Source: Yoonia sp.
GTDB taxonomy: Bacteria; Pseudomonadota; Alphaproteobacteria; Rhodobacterales; Rhodobacteraceae
DNA: 47,231 bases
Direction: 5' to 3'
Assembly (NCBI GenBank): GCA_029252195.1
Contig: JAQXBV010000006.1
Span: 1 to 47,231, forward strand
The notes beneath the pieces were generated by a model. That model saw nothing but the letters and a program-made list of their open reading frames with translations, made no database searches and had not been told where the DNA came from. The translations under genes and the position numbers were made by a program. Every line of letters begins with the position of its first letter. The stretch's first letter is position 1. Shown piece after piece: positions 34,477-42,567 of the stretch.

Positions 34477-35051
34477 CAATACACCGGCGGCGCGATGACC
34501 CAGATCGCCACGCAGGGCACATCATGGGGGTTGGACCAGCGATAGGATTGGCCGCGAATGCGGAAACTATCGCCGACTTGGAGGTGAAAACAGGTGTCGT
34601 CGATCCACAGATCAATCTGGCCTGCGGCGATATAACCGACCTCTTGGGTCGGGCGGCTGATGGCTTGTTCCATACTGGCACCCGCCTCGAAGGTGGAATG
34701 CACCACCTCGAAATCATCGGTCAGATCGGGGGAGAGCAATTCCTCGACCAATCCCGCCTCGCGCGAGCCAATCGGGCGACGGGCGGTTTTACGTACGATA
34801 AAGCCTTCTTCACCAGCGGCGGCGGCGACGCGGAACAGGCTGGAGACGGAGACATCAAGCAGGCGGGCCAATGCGCGCAAATCACTAATCGACGGCTCGG
34901 AAATGTCGCGCTCGATCTGGCTCATCCAGCCCACGGATTTCCCCAAGCTGTCCGCCATCCCCGCAAGCGTCAACCCGCGCGCCTTGCGCAGGGCGCGCAG
35001 ATCAACACCAAGTGTGCGGGTCTCTAGGGGCGGGTTGTGCAGCACCGGCAT
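34476..35051 (-). CDS. XRE-cupin transcriptional regulator
   Basis: A 191-residue protein: N-terminal Cro/C1 HTH (LGVDLRALRKARGLTLAGMADSLGKSVGWMSQIER) and C-terminal cupin sensor domain (QEVGYIAAGQIDLWIDDTCFHLQVGDSFRIR). Such regulators often control operons for amine or betaine catabolism. It is the first gene of the operon, and two TGAAAT-N11-ATTTCA sites occupy the 63 bases upstream, suggesting autoregulation. Confidence 0.93.
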   Translation of the reverse strand: MPVLHNPPLETRTLGVDLRALRKARGLTLAGMADSLGKSVGWMSQIERDISEPSISDLRALARLLDVSVSSLFRVAAAAGEEGFIVRKTARRPIGSREAGLVEELLSPDLTDDFEVVHSTFEAGASMEQAISRPTQEVGYIAAGQIDLWIDDTCFHLQVGDSFRIRGQSYRWSNPHDVPCVAIWVIAPPVY

Positions 35052-35055
35052 CTCG

Positions 35056-35117
35056 TGAAATTTATGACTGTAATTTCACACTGGCAGATTCGCATGAAAT
35101 CTCAAAGCGAAATTTCA
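35056..35117. promoter_or_regulatory. Twin inverted-repeat operators upstream of the XRE-cupin gene
   Basis: TGAAAT-N11-ATTTCA occurs at 35056-35078 and again at 35095-35117, centres 39 bp apart. The first is longer: GTGAAATT (35055-35062) and AATTTCAC (35072-35079) are perfect arms. They fill the gap between the lacI-type gene and the XRE-cupin gene, so they most likely bind the XRE-cupin protein; this is inference from position and symmetry. Confidence 0.75.
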
Positions 35118-36131
35118 CGCCAAATGGGCGGGGGTCAGAATTTGCACCTGTGCCAGCGCTGGCTCTGTCGGAATCGGGTTTAGCCGGTAATGGGCTGTGA
35201 GCGCACCAAAGGCCCGCGTCATATCGCGCGTAAGGTCATGATCGAGCAGAAAGTTGATATGTCCGCTGCGCAAAAGAGCGCGGTTTTCGGCATCAAGGTC
35301 GTGCCCGATGTAGAGTTGCGGGGTGCATTGCAGGCTTTGCAGCGCTGCCAGAATGGCGCGATTGCCCCCGCCCATGGAATAGACCCCGCGGAAGTTATGA
35401 AGCTGAGGCGCGAGAGTGGCGATTTGTGTCGCCGTTGGTATTGCCAGCCCCGCACCGCCGCTCATTTCCAATAGCGTCATCTGCGGCAGATAGGTGTCGA
35501 TCGCGGCACGAAACGCCCGCTCGCGCGCCTCCTCACCCTCAAATGCATCGTGGCTTTGCGTCAGCAACAGCGTCCCCGATTGCCCACGCAGCCCAACCCC
35601 CATGAGATATGCAGCCGTGCGCCCTGCCTGCGCGTTATCCAGCCCGACATAAGCCAAACGGTCGGGGGCGGCGATATCGGTGAACATGGTCACAACCGGA
35701 ATACCTTTGGCGATCAGGGCGCCGACCGCCGTGCGGATCACCGGCACATCGCGCGCCTTAAGGCAGACCCCATGACTGCCCCGCTGTGCGATCCGGCCCA
35801 GATGCGCCAGCGTTTCGGTCTCCGTCATCACCTCTTGAAATGTAAAGCGGGGCCGGATGACGGCAGGGCTGAAACCGGGCAAGACCGTCTCGGCCGCTTG
35901 CCTGATTTTCTGGGAGAACCGGCGCGGCGCCTCAACCACGATATCAATGAAAAGCCTGCGTCCGCGGGCCGCCAATTGCCCTTCTCGGTGCGCCAATTCA
36001 TGAAGCGCCGCCTTGATCCGCGCCTTGGTTTGCGCGCTCACGTTTGGCCGCGCATTGATCACACGGTCCACAGTTGCGGTCGATAGCCCCGCTTGCGCCG
36101 CGATTTCTTTGATTGGAAAGCGATGTGTCAT
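35115..36131 (-). CDS. LacI-family transcriptional regulator
   Basis: A 338-residue regulator from the ATG at 36131: HTH FPIKEIAAQAGLSTATVDRVINARPNVSAQTKARI, then a periplasmic-binding-type effector domain (VPVVTMFTDIAAPDRLAYVGLDNAQAGRTAAYLM, LLTQSHDAFEGEEARERAFRAA). It is divergent from a PhyH-type dioxygenase, which it may control. TGATG (36143-36147) and CATCA (36158-36162) form a weak inverted repeat in the 77-base spacer, but lack the CG centre usual for LacI sites. Ligand unknown. Confidence 0.9.
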   Translation of the reverse strand: MTHRFPIKEIAAQAGLSTATVDRVINARPNVSAQTKARIKAALHELAHREGQLAARGRRLFIDIVVEAPRRFSQKIRQAAETVLPGFSPAVIRPRFTFQEVMTETETLAHLGRIAQRGSHGVCLKARDVPVIRTAVGALIAKGIPVVTMFTDIAAPDRLAYVGLDNAQAGRTAAYLMGVGLRGQSGTLLLTQSHDAFEGEEARERAFRAAIDTYLPQMTLLEMSGGAGLAIPTATQIATLAPQLHNFRGVYSMGGGNRAILAALQSLQCTPQLYIGHDLDAENRALLRSGHINFLLDHDLTRDMTRAFGALTAHYRLNPIPTEPALAQVQILTPAHLA

Positions 36132-36208
36132 TGATGGATTATTGATGTGTTCTGGAGCATCACGCAAGCCCCCGCCGCGCTAGGCTACTGACCAAAGGGA
36201 GAGATAAT

Positions 36209-37357
36209 ATGACCGCCTATTTTGATCCAGAGACATGCGACCTTGCCGCCTTCAAAAGGTTGACACAACAAAGCCTCCAAGAGGACGACGTGCCTTTCGC
36301 CGCCGCGATTGAGAAGAATGTGCCGATTTACGGTGTGGCGGCGCTTGGCGATCATTTGATCGACCCCACTTTGCGCCGCAGTTTGATGGCCGAATGGGCA
36401 AAGGGGCTGCGGGACGGATCGGGGATTATCGTCCTGAAAGGCGCCTATGCCGATACCGCGCCAATTGATGCGGCGACGGCGATCTATAACGATGTGATTG
36501 CCGCCGAGAAGCGGGCCAATGGCGGCGGTGCCGACCACTTCGCCGCCGCTGGCAACAACGACCGCGTTTGGAATTCGCTGCAAAAGCTCTGCATGAATGA
36601 CCCTGCCGTCTTTGCCCGCTATTTTGGCAATGTGGCGATTGATGCGGTCTGCGAGGCTTGGCTTGGCCCGAACTACCAGATGACGGCGCAGGTGAACCTC
36701 GTCCGTCCGGGTGGGGGTGCGCAGTTGGCGCACCGCGATTATCACCTTGGGTTTCAGACCGCAGAGACATCGGCGCAATATCCAGCCCATGTGCATGACC
36801 TGTCGCCTGTTTTAACCCTACAAGGGGCGGTCGCCCATTCGGATATGCCCGTCGAGAGTGGCCCGACGAAATTGTTACCATTCAGCCAGGCGTATCGCGC
36901 AGGCTATGCCGCGTGGCGCCGCGATGATTTCCGTGCCTATTTCGAGGAAAGCTATATCCAGCTCCCGCTGTCGAAAGGCGATGCGCTGTTCTTTAGTCCG
37001 GCCCTGTTCCATGGCGCAGGGGCCAATACCAGCAAAGACGTGCAGCGAATGGCGAACCTGTTGCAGGTCTCATATGCTTTCGGGCGTGCAATGGAGAGCA
37101 TTGACCGCAGGGCGATTTGTAAGGCGCTCTATCCTGTGATCGCAGGTGCGGGCCTCAACCCTGCGCAGCAGCGCGCAGCGATTGCGGCTAGTGCAGAGGG
37201 CTATTCATTTCCGACGAATTTGGACCTTGATCCGCCTGTGGGTGGACTGGCCCCGCAAACCCAAGCCGCCTTGTTTCATGCGGCATTGGATGCGGGCTGG
37301 TCGACGCAAGCCTTTGGCGAAGCGTTAGATGCGCAAGCCGCCTGTCAGCGCGCATGA
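36209..37357 (+). CDS. Phytanoyl-CoA dioxygenase (PhyH)-family protein
   Basis: A 382-residue Fe(II)/2-oxoglutarate-type oxygenase. The conserved iron-binding HxD lies in AQLAHRDYHLGFQT and the distal His in ALFFSPALFHGAGAN. ESGPTKLLPFSQAYRAGY and the C-terminal QRMANLLQVSYAFGRA (Arg for 2-oxoglutarate) fit the PhyH fold. Divergence from a LacI regulator suggests use of a carbon compound; the substrate cannot be read. GGGAGA lies upstream of the ATG. Its 3' end overlaps the converging fRMsr gene by 13 bases. Confidence 0.85.
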   Translation: MTAYFDPETCDLAAFKRLTQQSLQEDDVPFAAAIEKNVPIYGVAALGDHLIDPTLRRSLMAEWAKGLRDGSGIIVLKGAYADTAPIDAATAIYNDVIAAEKRANGGGADHFAAAGNNDRVWNSLQKLCMNDPAVFARYFGNVAIDAVCEAWLGPNYQMTAQVNLVRPGGGAQLAHRDYHLGFQTAETSAQYPAHVHDLSPVLTLQGAVAHSDMPVESGPTKLLPFSQAYRAGYAAWRRDDFRAYFEESYIQLPLSKGDALFFSPALFHGAGANTSKDVQRMANLLQVSYAFGRAMESIDRRAICKALYPVIAGAGLNPAQQRAAIAASAEGYSFPTNLDLDPPVGGLAPQTQAALFHAALDAGWSTQAFGEALDAQAACQRA

Positions 37358-37803
37358 GCGAAAGTGGCTTTGAGGATTGCGACGAGTGCGTCCGCGTCCT
37401 CTTGGGTGAAGGCCGCAGGTTGGTTGCTGTCGATGTCAAGAACGCCAAGCAACGTGCCTTCATCGTTCCAGACCGGCAGCACGATCTCGGACTGAGTTGA
37501 GCTCGCGCAGGCGATGTGCCCCTCAAAGGCGTTGACGTCAGCCACCAATTGCACCGCACCCGTGCGGGCCGCAGCACCGCAAACACCGCGCGAAAACGGG
37601 ATCACAAGGCAGCCGTGCCCCCCTTGATAGGGGCCTATCTTCAACAGCTCTGGCGCAGTGACACGGTAAAAGCCTGTCCAGTCAAAGCGGTCATCACTGT
37701 GGTGCACCTCGCAGGCGACGGTCGCCATAAGGGCGACAGCGTCAGTCTCGCCGTAGGTCAGAGAGGCGATGGATTGGGTCAGGTCGTGATAGTTAACGCG
37801 CAT
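37345..37803 (-). CDS. msrC: Free methionine-R-sulfoxide reductase (GAF domain)
   Basis: A 152-residue GAF-domain enzyme that reduces free methionine-(R)-sulfoxide. The three redox cysteines are Cys65, Cys75 and Cys99 (GHGCLV, RGVCGA, HIACAS), with the spacing 10 and 24 seen in E. coli YebR (84, 94, 118). DWTGFYR, GVCGAAARTGAVQLVADV and SEIVLPVWNDEGTLLGVLDIDS are also family-typical. It overlaps the convergent PhyH gene by 13 bases. Confidence 0.93.
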   Translation of the reverse strand: MRVNYHDLTQSIASLTYGETDAVALMATVACEVHHSDDRFDWTGFYRVTAPELLKIGPYQGGHGCLVIPFSRGVCGAAARTGAVQLVADVNAFEGHIACASSTQSEIVLPVWNDEGTLLGVLDIDSNQPAAFTQEDADALVAILKATFAHAR

Positions 37804-37827
37804 GGCTGTTGCCTCCGATAGACTGTG

Positions 37828-38991
37828 TCAGGGCCGTTCTATTGCGATGGCCGTGCCTTCGCCACCCCCGATGCAAATCGCAGCGATCCCACGTTTAAGC
37901 CCACGCGCCTCAAGCGCATGCAGCAGCGTCACGATGATCCGCGCCCCAGAGGCCCCGATAGGATGGCCGAGCGCACAAGCACCGCCATTCACGTTCATCT
38001 TGTCGCGCGGAATTTTCATCTCGTGCATGAAGGCCATGGGGACAACCGCAAAGGCCTCGTTGACCTCCCACAGATCGACGTCCTCGACCGACCAGCCTAG
38101 CTTTGCGAGCAGCTTTAGCGCGGCGGGCACAGGGGCCGTCGTGAAAAGGTTCGGCGCTTGGGCGTGGCTCGCGTGGCCAAGGATTCGGGCGCGGATCGGG
38201 CCTTGCGCAGTCTTTTCGTTGCAGATCACGAGGGCGGCCGCGCCGTCTGAAATGCTCGATGAATTCGCCGCCGTGACCGTGCCCTCATCGCGAAAGGCAG
38301 GCGAGAGCGTCGGGATTTTCTCAGGGCGTGCTTTGCCCGGCTGCTCATCATGGCCAATGATCACATCGCCATCGCGGGCTTGCAAGGTAACGGGGGCGAT
38401 TTCGGCGGCAAAGGCACCACTGGCTTGGGCCGAAAGCGCGTTGGACAGCGAGGTCAACGCGTAGTCATCCTGCGCTTTGCGCGTGAATTGGAAGGCCTCG
38501 GCGCAATCCTCTGCGAATGTCCCCATGAGGCGACCCTTATCGTAGGCGTCCTCTAGACCGTCGAGAAACATGCTGTCTTGCACAACCTGATGCCCGATCC
38601 GCGCTCCTGCCCGCATTTTGGGCATGAGATACGGCGTGTTCGTCATGCTTTCCATGCCACCTGCGACGATGGATTGCGCAGCCCCAAGGGCGATTTGATC
38701 GTAGGCGATCATGGCGGCTTTCATGCCAGAGCCGCACATTTTATTGAGCGTTGTGGCGGGAACGTCGTCGCCAAGTCCCGCGAGAAAACCTGCCTGTCGC
38801 GCGGGGGCTTGCCCCTGTCCTGCGGGCAAAACGCAGCCCATTAGCAATTCGTCAACGGTCGTAACCTGCGCTTGGCGCAGCGCCGCCCTGACCGCGACCC
38901 CGCCCAGCGTTGCGGCATCTGTTTGCGCAAAAACGCCTTGGAAACCGCCCATTGGTGTGCGTGCAGCCCCTGTGATGACAACTGATTGCAT
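37828..38991 (-). CDS. Acetyl-CoA acetyltransferase-type thiolase
   Basis: A 387-residue thiolase with Cys86 (NKMCGSGMKA) as acyl acceptor, His343 (ALGHPIGASGARI) and Cys373 (CIGGGEGTA). ELLMGCVLPAGQGQAPARQAG and EDVDLWEVNEAFAVVP match biosynthetic thiolases that make or cleave acetoacetyl-CoA. The length is normal. It is upstream of, and in the same direction as, fRMsr (24 bases apart), which may be chance. The start is ATG. The exact acyl preference (AtoB, PhaA or a beta-oxidation thiolase) is not decidable here. Confidence 0.92.
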   Translation of the reverse strand: MQSVVITGAARTPMGGFQGVFAQTDAATLGGVAVRAALRQAQVTTVDELLMGCVLPAGQGQAPARQAGFLAGLGDDVPATTLNKMCGSGMKAAMIAYDQIALGAAQSIVAGGMESMTNTPYLMPKMRAGARIGHQVVQDSMFLDGLEDAYDKGRLMGTFAEDCAEAFQFTRKAQDDYALTSLSNALSAQASGAFAAEIAPVTLQARDGDVIIGHDEQPGKARPEKIPTLSPAFRDEGTVTAANSSSISDGAAALVICNEKTAQGPIRARILGHASHAQAPNLFTTAPVPAALKLLAKLGWSVEDVDLWEVNEAFAVVPMAFMHEMKIPRDKMNVNGGACALGHPIGASGARIIVTLLHALEARGLKRGIAAICIGGGEGTAIAIERP

Positions 38992-39321
38992 GTGCGAACT
39001 CCCCCATTGCTTGACCGGAACCTAGGGGTCTTTGCTCACCTTGAGAAGGTTTTTCACCCAAAGCGCCAAAAGCCCCGAAACCGCCTCAATTGGAGCATGA
39101 ACCTGCCCAGATCATCCGTCAAAGATATCACAGAGCTGCATAGCTTAGCCTCGGCGTCACGCATTAATAGCCCCCACCCAGTTGCGTGGCGCCGAGGTCA
39201 CTCCCCACATTTCGATTGCGCAGCGGGCCAGAAGGCCTAGGTTTCGCTCTGGCATTACGGTGAGAAAATTATGCGCGATTTGATGGCAGCAGGGCGATAA
39301 GCAACATTTGCAAGTAACGGG
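38992..39321. other. Non-coding interval with a 14-bp stem hairpin at 39149-39197
   Basis: No gene is visible. The striking element is an inverted repeat: CCTCGGCG-TCACGC (39149-39162) pairs with GCGTGG-CGCCGAGG (39184-39197), giving 14 pairs (one G-U) around a 21-base loop. The thiolase gene starts to its left and a decayed ggt lies to its right. No T tract, so it is not an ordinary terminator. Confidence 0.55.
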
Positions 39322-40495
39322 ATGTGTTCAACGTCAAATCCATTGGCCGGTGAAGACCGCATTGGCGCTCTCAACGGATCGGGCCGCGCACCTGCCGTCT
39401 TGGATGCGGCTGTGATGCGTGACAAAGACATGCAAATCGTGCCCCTTGGCGGACCAGAAGCAATCACAATCCCGGGTGCGATTGATGCGTTTTGCCTGCT
39501 GTCGCAGGATTTCGTCAAGCTGGGGCTGAAGGCCTCTCTGGCCCCTGCCATGCACTATGCCGAGGCTGGCGTGCCTGTGGTGCCGCGCGTTGCCTTCCAC
39601 TGGGCGCAATCGGCAGATACGCTGCAAGGCAAGGCGCGGGACTTGTTCTTATTGGACGGCAAAGCGCCAAAAGCGGGTCAAATATTTCGGGCCCCGCAGC
39701 AGGACGAGATCTTGCGCGGCATCGCCTTGAGTGGACGTAACGGGTTTTATGACGGCGAAGGATATGCTCGCCTCTCTCATCGCGATGGGCGGTGCACACA
39801 GGCTTGACGATTTCGCAGGATGTCTGGCGGAATACACCGATCCCGTCAGCGGTGGTTGTGGCGGGCTGGATCTATGGGAGCATCCGCCCGGCGGGCAAGG
39901 GGCAACCGCGATCTTCATGCTCAATATGCTCAAACACTTCGATTTGGCGGGGATGGACCCGCTGGGATCATAGCGCACTCATATCGAGGCGGACGCGGCA
40001 AAGCTGTCTATGACATGCGCAACCGCGTGATTGCGGGCCATACCCGCCGACCTACCCGGCACAGAGGCCGTGCAAAAGGACACGATCTATATCACCGTCG
40101 TGGACATGGACCGGATGCCCGTCTCCCTGATCTATTCGGTGTTTCACGGGTTCGGCTCGGGGATTGCGTCAGAAAAATTCGGCGTGCTGTTCCAGAACCG
40201 TGGCGCGGGGTTCACGCTTCAGGACGGTCATGCGCGTTTTGTCAGCAACATCACCTATTTTGGCATAAACGTGCAGACAGTGATCGCTGCGCCGCACAGC
40301 TTTGCGGAAGGCAGCGGGGTCAAAATTGAGAGCGGCTGTACCGATCAGGTCCGCGCAAAGCCGTCAGACCTCGGCCACAAGGTGACCATACCCGACGGGC
40401 CGATTGGCGGCGGGCAAGCCATCATTATTGATGATACGGGCGTTTTGATCGGGGGATCCGATCCGCGCAAGGGCGGATGTGCGCTCGGATACTGA
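39322..40495 (+). pseudogene. Decayed gamma-glutamyltranspeptidase gene
   Basis: Pieces of a Ggt-type Ntn hydrolase in shifting frames. 39322-39800 (frame 1): LNGSGRAPAVLDAAV, MHYAEAGVPVVPRVAFHW. 39731-39973 (frame 2): FYDGEGY, MGGAHRLDDFAGCL, TDPVSGGCGGLDLWEHPPGG, ending in a stop. 40031-40495 (frame 2): DTIYITVVDMDRMPVSLIYS with the nucleophile Thr region, FHGFGSGIASEKFGVLFQNR, HARFVSNITYFGI, and SDPRKGGCALGY at the end. The N-terminal about 80 residues, part of the middle, and about 40 residues after GAGFTL are missing. Several indels, stops and deletions make it clearly inactive. Confidence 0.85.
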
Positions 40496-40523
40496 CGTCA
40501 GATATGTAGGGGAAAAGATCTTC

Positions 40524-40549
40524 GTAGGATGGGTTTCAACCCATCTTAC
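40524..40549. repeat. Dispersed palindromic repeat, copy 2
   Basis: GTAGGATGGGTTTCAACCCA followed by TCTTAC. Its left arm plus core matches the reverse complement of 2451-2472 with one difference in the loop. It sits 4 bases beyond the hspQ stop codon and may double as a weak terminator. Confidence 0.7.
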
Positions 40550-40553
40550 CTGA

Positions 40554-40880
40554 TCAATTCAGATGGACCTGCAATGGATAATGACCGTCTTCAAACGGCC
40601 CAAACAGATCATCTAAGTCAGGATGCTCAACTGGCTGGCCCGAATAATCCGCAACGAGGTTCTGCTCGGAGACATAAGCGACATAGTAACTCTGATCGTT
40701 TTCAGCCAGCAAATGATAGAATGGCTGGTCCTTCTTCGGGCGGCTATCTTCGGGAATCGCCTCGTACCAAGCGTCCGTATTCGAGAACATGGCATCGACA
40801 TCAAAGACCACCCCGCGAAAAGGATGCTTGCGATGACGGACAACTTGTCCCAGATGATATTTCGCGCGCGTTTTGAACAT
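40554..40880 (-). CDS. hspQ: Heat-shock protein HspQ
   Basis: A 108-residue protein of the HspQ/YccV family (hemimethylated-DNA-binding-like fold): KYHLGQVVRHRKHPFRGVVFDVDAMFSNT, AWYEAIP, QPFYHLLAEND and YVAYVSEQNL. HspQ modulates Lon specificity and the level of mutant DnaA in E. coli. The start at ATG 40880 matches the family N-terminus (MFKTRAKYHLG). It is a single gene, ending at a palindromic repeat. Confidence 0.92.
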   Translation of the reverse strand: MFKTRAKYHLGQVVRHRKHPFRGVVFDVDAMFSNTDAWYEAIPEDSRPKKDQPFYHLLAENDQSYYVAYVSEQNLVADYSGQPVEHPDLDDLFGPFEDGHYPLQVHLN

Positions 40881-40962
40881 TCTAATTGTCCCCCACATGC
40901 TTAATAGACCCCTCACATGAGGGCTGTCTATGGGCTCTGCTTAAAATTGAAGGAAACAGTCT

Positions 40963-41844
40963 GTGAACCTTGCACTAACAGTCCTGAACATCACCGCCCC
41001 CGTCTTTATCCTTGGGGCCGTGGGTTACATTTGGGTCCGGCTGGGCTTTGAATACCGCGTTGAATTCGTGACCCGCCTGACAATGACCCTCTCCGTGCCA
41101 TGCCTCATCTTTGTGGCGCTCATGAAAGCCCAGATCGAGCCATCCGCCCTCGCGGCGCTCTCATTGGCGAGTTTTCTGGCTTATGCAATTGTTTCTATTA
41201 TCTTTCTTGCCACGATCAAACTACTCAAACTTGATGTCTCAACCTATCTGGCACCGCTCATCTTTGGCAACACAGGGAATTTGGGCCTGCCTCTGGCGCT
41301 TTTTGCCTTTGGGGAAGAAGGGCTTAGCTATGCCGTCGTCGTCTTTGCAGTCATGGCGATTTTATCTTTCACAATTGGGGTTTGGATCGTGTCGGGGGGT
41401 GGGTCACTGTTGCGTGTGCTCAAGGAACCTGTCGTTGCCGCAACGTTACTCGGGGCGATCTTTTTGTGGCAAGGCTGGCATACCCCCACCTTCTTGACCA
41501 ATGCGCTTGAACTGATCGGCCAAATGGCGATTCCCATTATGCTGATCACGCTTGGTGTGGCGGTAGCACGGCTCGAAACCCGCGACATGGGTAGGGCGGT
41601 TTGGTTGTCGGCCCTCAAAGTTGTCGTTTGCAGTGTGGCCGCGTGGGGTGCGGCACGCTGGTTTGGCCTCGCGCCAATCCCTGCCGCAGTTCTGATCGTC
41701 CAAGTTTCGACCCCTGTTGCCGTCACCTCTTATTTGCTCGCCGAGAAATACGGACGAGAAGCGCAACCCGTGGCGGGATTGGTCGTGGCCTCGACCTTAT
41801 TATCGGTGGTCAGTTTGCCGCTTATCCTTGCATTTGTGATCTAA
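40963..41844 (+). CDS. AEC-family (auxin efflux carrier) transporter
   Basis: A 293-residue membrane protein with about ten helices. Markers: LIFVALMKAQIEPSAL, YLAPLIFGNTGNLGLPLALFAFGEEGL (the conserved NxxNxGLP motif) and QVSTPVAVTSYLLAEKYG. The family exports or imports small carboxylates and malonate; the substrate cannot be predicted. GTG start with AAGGA 9 bases upstream. The next gene begins 79 bases later. Confidence 0.9.
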   Translation: MNLALTVLNITAPVFILGAVGYIWVRLGFEYRVEFVTRLTMTLSVPCLIFVALMKAQIEPSALAALSLASFLAYAIVSIIFLATIKLLKLDVSTYLAPLIFGNTGNLGLPLALFAFGEEGLSYAVVVFAVMAILSFTIGVWIVSGGGSLLRVLKEPVVAATLLGAIFLWQGWHTPTFLTNALELIGQMAIPIMLITLGVAVARLETRDMGRAVWLSALKVVVCSVAAWGAARWFGLAPIPAAVLIVQVSTPVAVTSYLLAEKYGREAQPVAGLVVASTLLSVVSLPLILAFVI

Positions 41845-41922
41845 TCCCCCTGCAAAACGGTTCACAGCACGAACCAAATGCGATAACATGGGACAAAATA
41901 AACTAAGAAAAGCGAGAGGCAA

Positions 41923-42507
41923 ATGAGCAGTTTCTTTCGCGCAGTGATACTTTTGGTGCTTTTGGGCAGCTGTGGCGCGCGAGAATTCTCCGCACCGCGC
42001 AACCTTGATAACGCCTGTTCGATTGTATCCGAGCGCCCAGAGTATTTACGCGCCTTTAAGGCAGCTGAACGGAAATGGGGCGTGCCCGTTCCGGTTCTCA
42101 TGGCTATTATCTATCAAGAGAGCAAATTTATCGGCAATAACCGCACGCCGCATCAATATGCCCTCGGCGTGATTCCTGTCGGTCGCCAGTCCTCTGCGTT
42201 TGGTTACTCCCAAGCACTTGATGCCACTTGGGCAGAATACCAGCGCGCCGAAGGTGGCCGTAGTAGCCGCCGCGATGACATCAAGGATGCCACTGATTTT
42301 ATGGGCTGGTATATGAAGCAGACGCGCGATGAAGTTGGCATTGCGCTCAATAATACGCGAGATCAGTATCTGGCCTATCACGATGGCCGTTCCGGCTTTA
42401 AGCGCGGGACATGGCGGTCCAAAGGCTGGCTGGTCCGGATCGCCAATGAGGTCGATGACCGCGCGATCATGTATAATGCGCAGCTCCGGTCCTGCCGCAA
42501 AATCTAA
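41923..42507 (+). CDS. Lipoprotein with lytic transglycosylase-like (SLT) domain
   Basis: A 194-residue protein with a lipobox at its N-terminus (ILLVLLGSCGA). A lysozyme-like fold follows: YLRAFKAAERKWGVPVPVLMAIIYQESKF, where the Glu in YQES is the probable catalytic acid, then SAFGYSQALDATWAEYQ and LAYHDGRSGFKRGTW. It probably acts on peptidoglycan from the outer membrane. A strong terminator follows directly. Confidence 0.88.
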   Translation: MSSFFRAVILLVLLGSCGAREFSAPRNLDNACSIVSERPEYLRAFKAAERKWGVPVPVLMAIIYQESKFIGNNRTPHQYALGVIPVGRQSSAFGYSQALDATWAEYQRAEGGRSSRRDDIKDATDFMGWYMKQTRDEVGIALNNTRDQYLAYHDGRSGFKRGTWRSKGWLVRIANEVDDRAIMYNAQLRSCRKI

Positions 42508-42510
42508 CGC

Positions 42511-42537
42511 AAAAGGGCGCCAATCCGGCGCCCTTTT
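42511..42537. terminator. Bidirectional terminator between the transglycosylase and lolA
   Basis: AAAAGGGCGCC (42511-42521) pairs with GGCGCCCTTTT (42527-42537) around a five-base loop, with a T6 run. Convergent genes on each side. Confidence 0.93.
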
Positions 42538-42567
42538 TTGTGGCTTCCTAAGGCTGAGCAGCCGGTT

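Noticed and set aside
36132..36208. A possible LacI operator (TGATG-N10-CATCA)
   Set aside because: Arms are short, the spacing is unusual and there is no central CG; mentioned only with the regulator.
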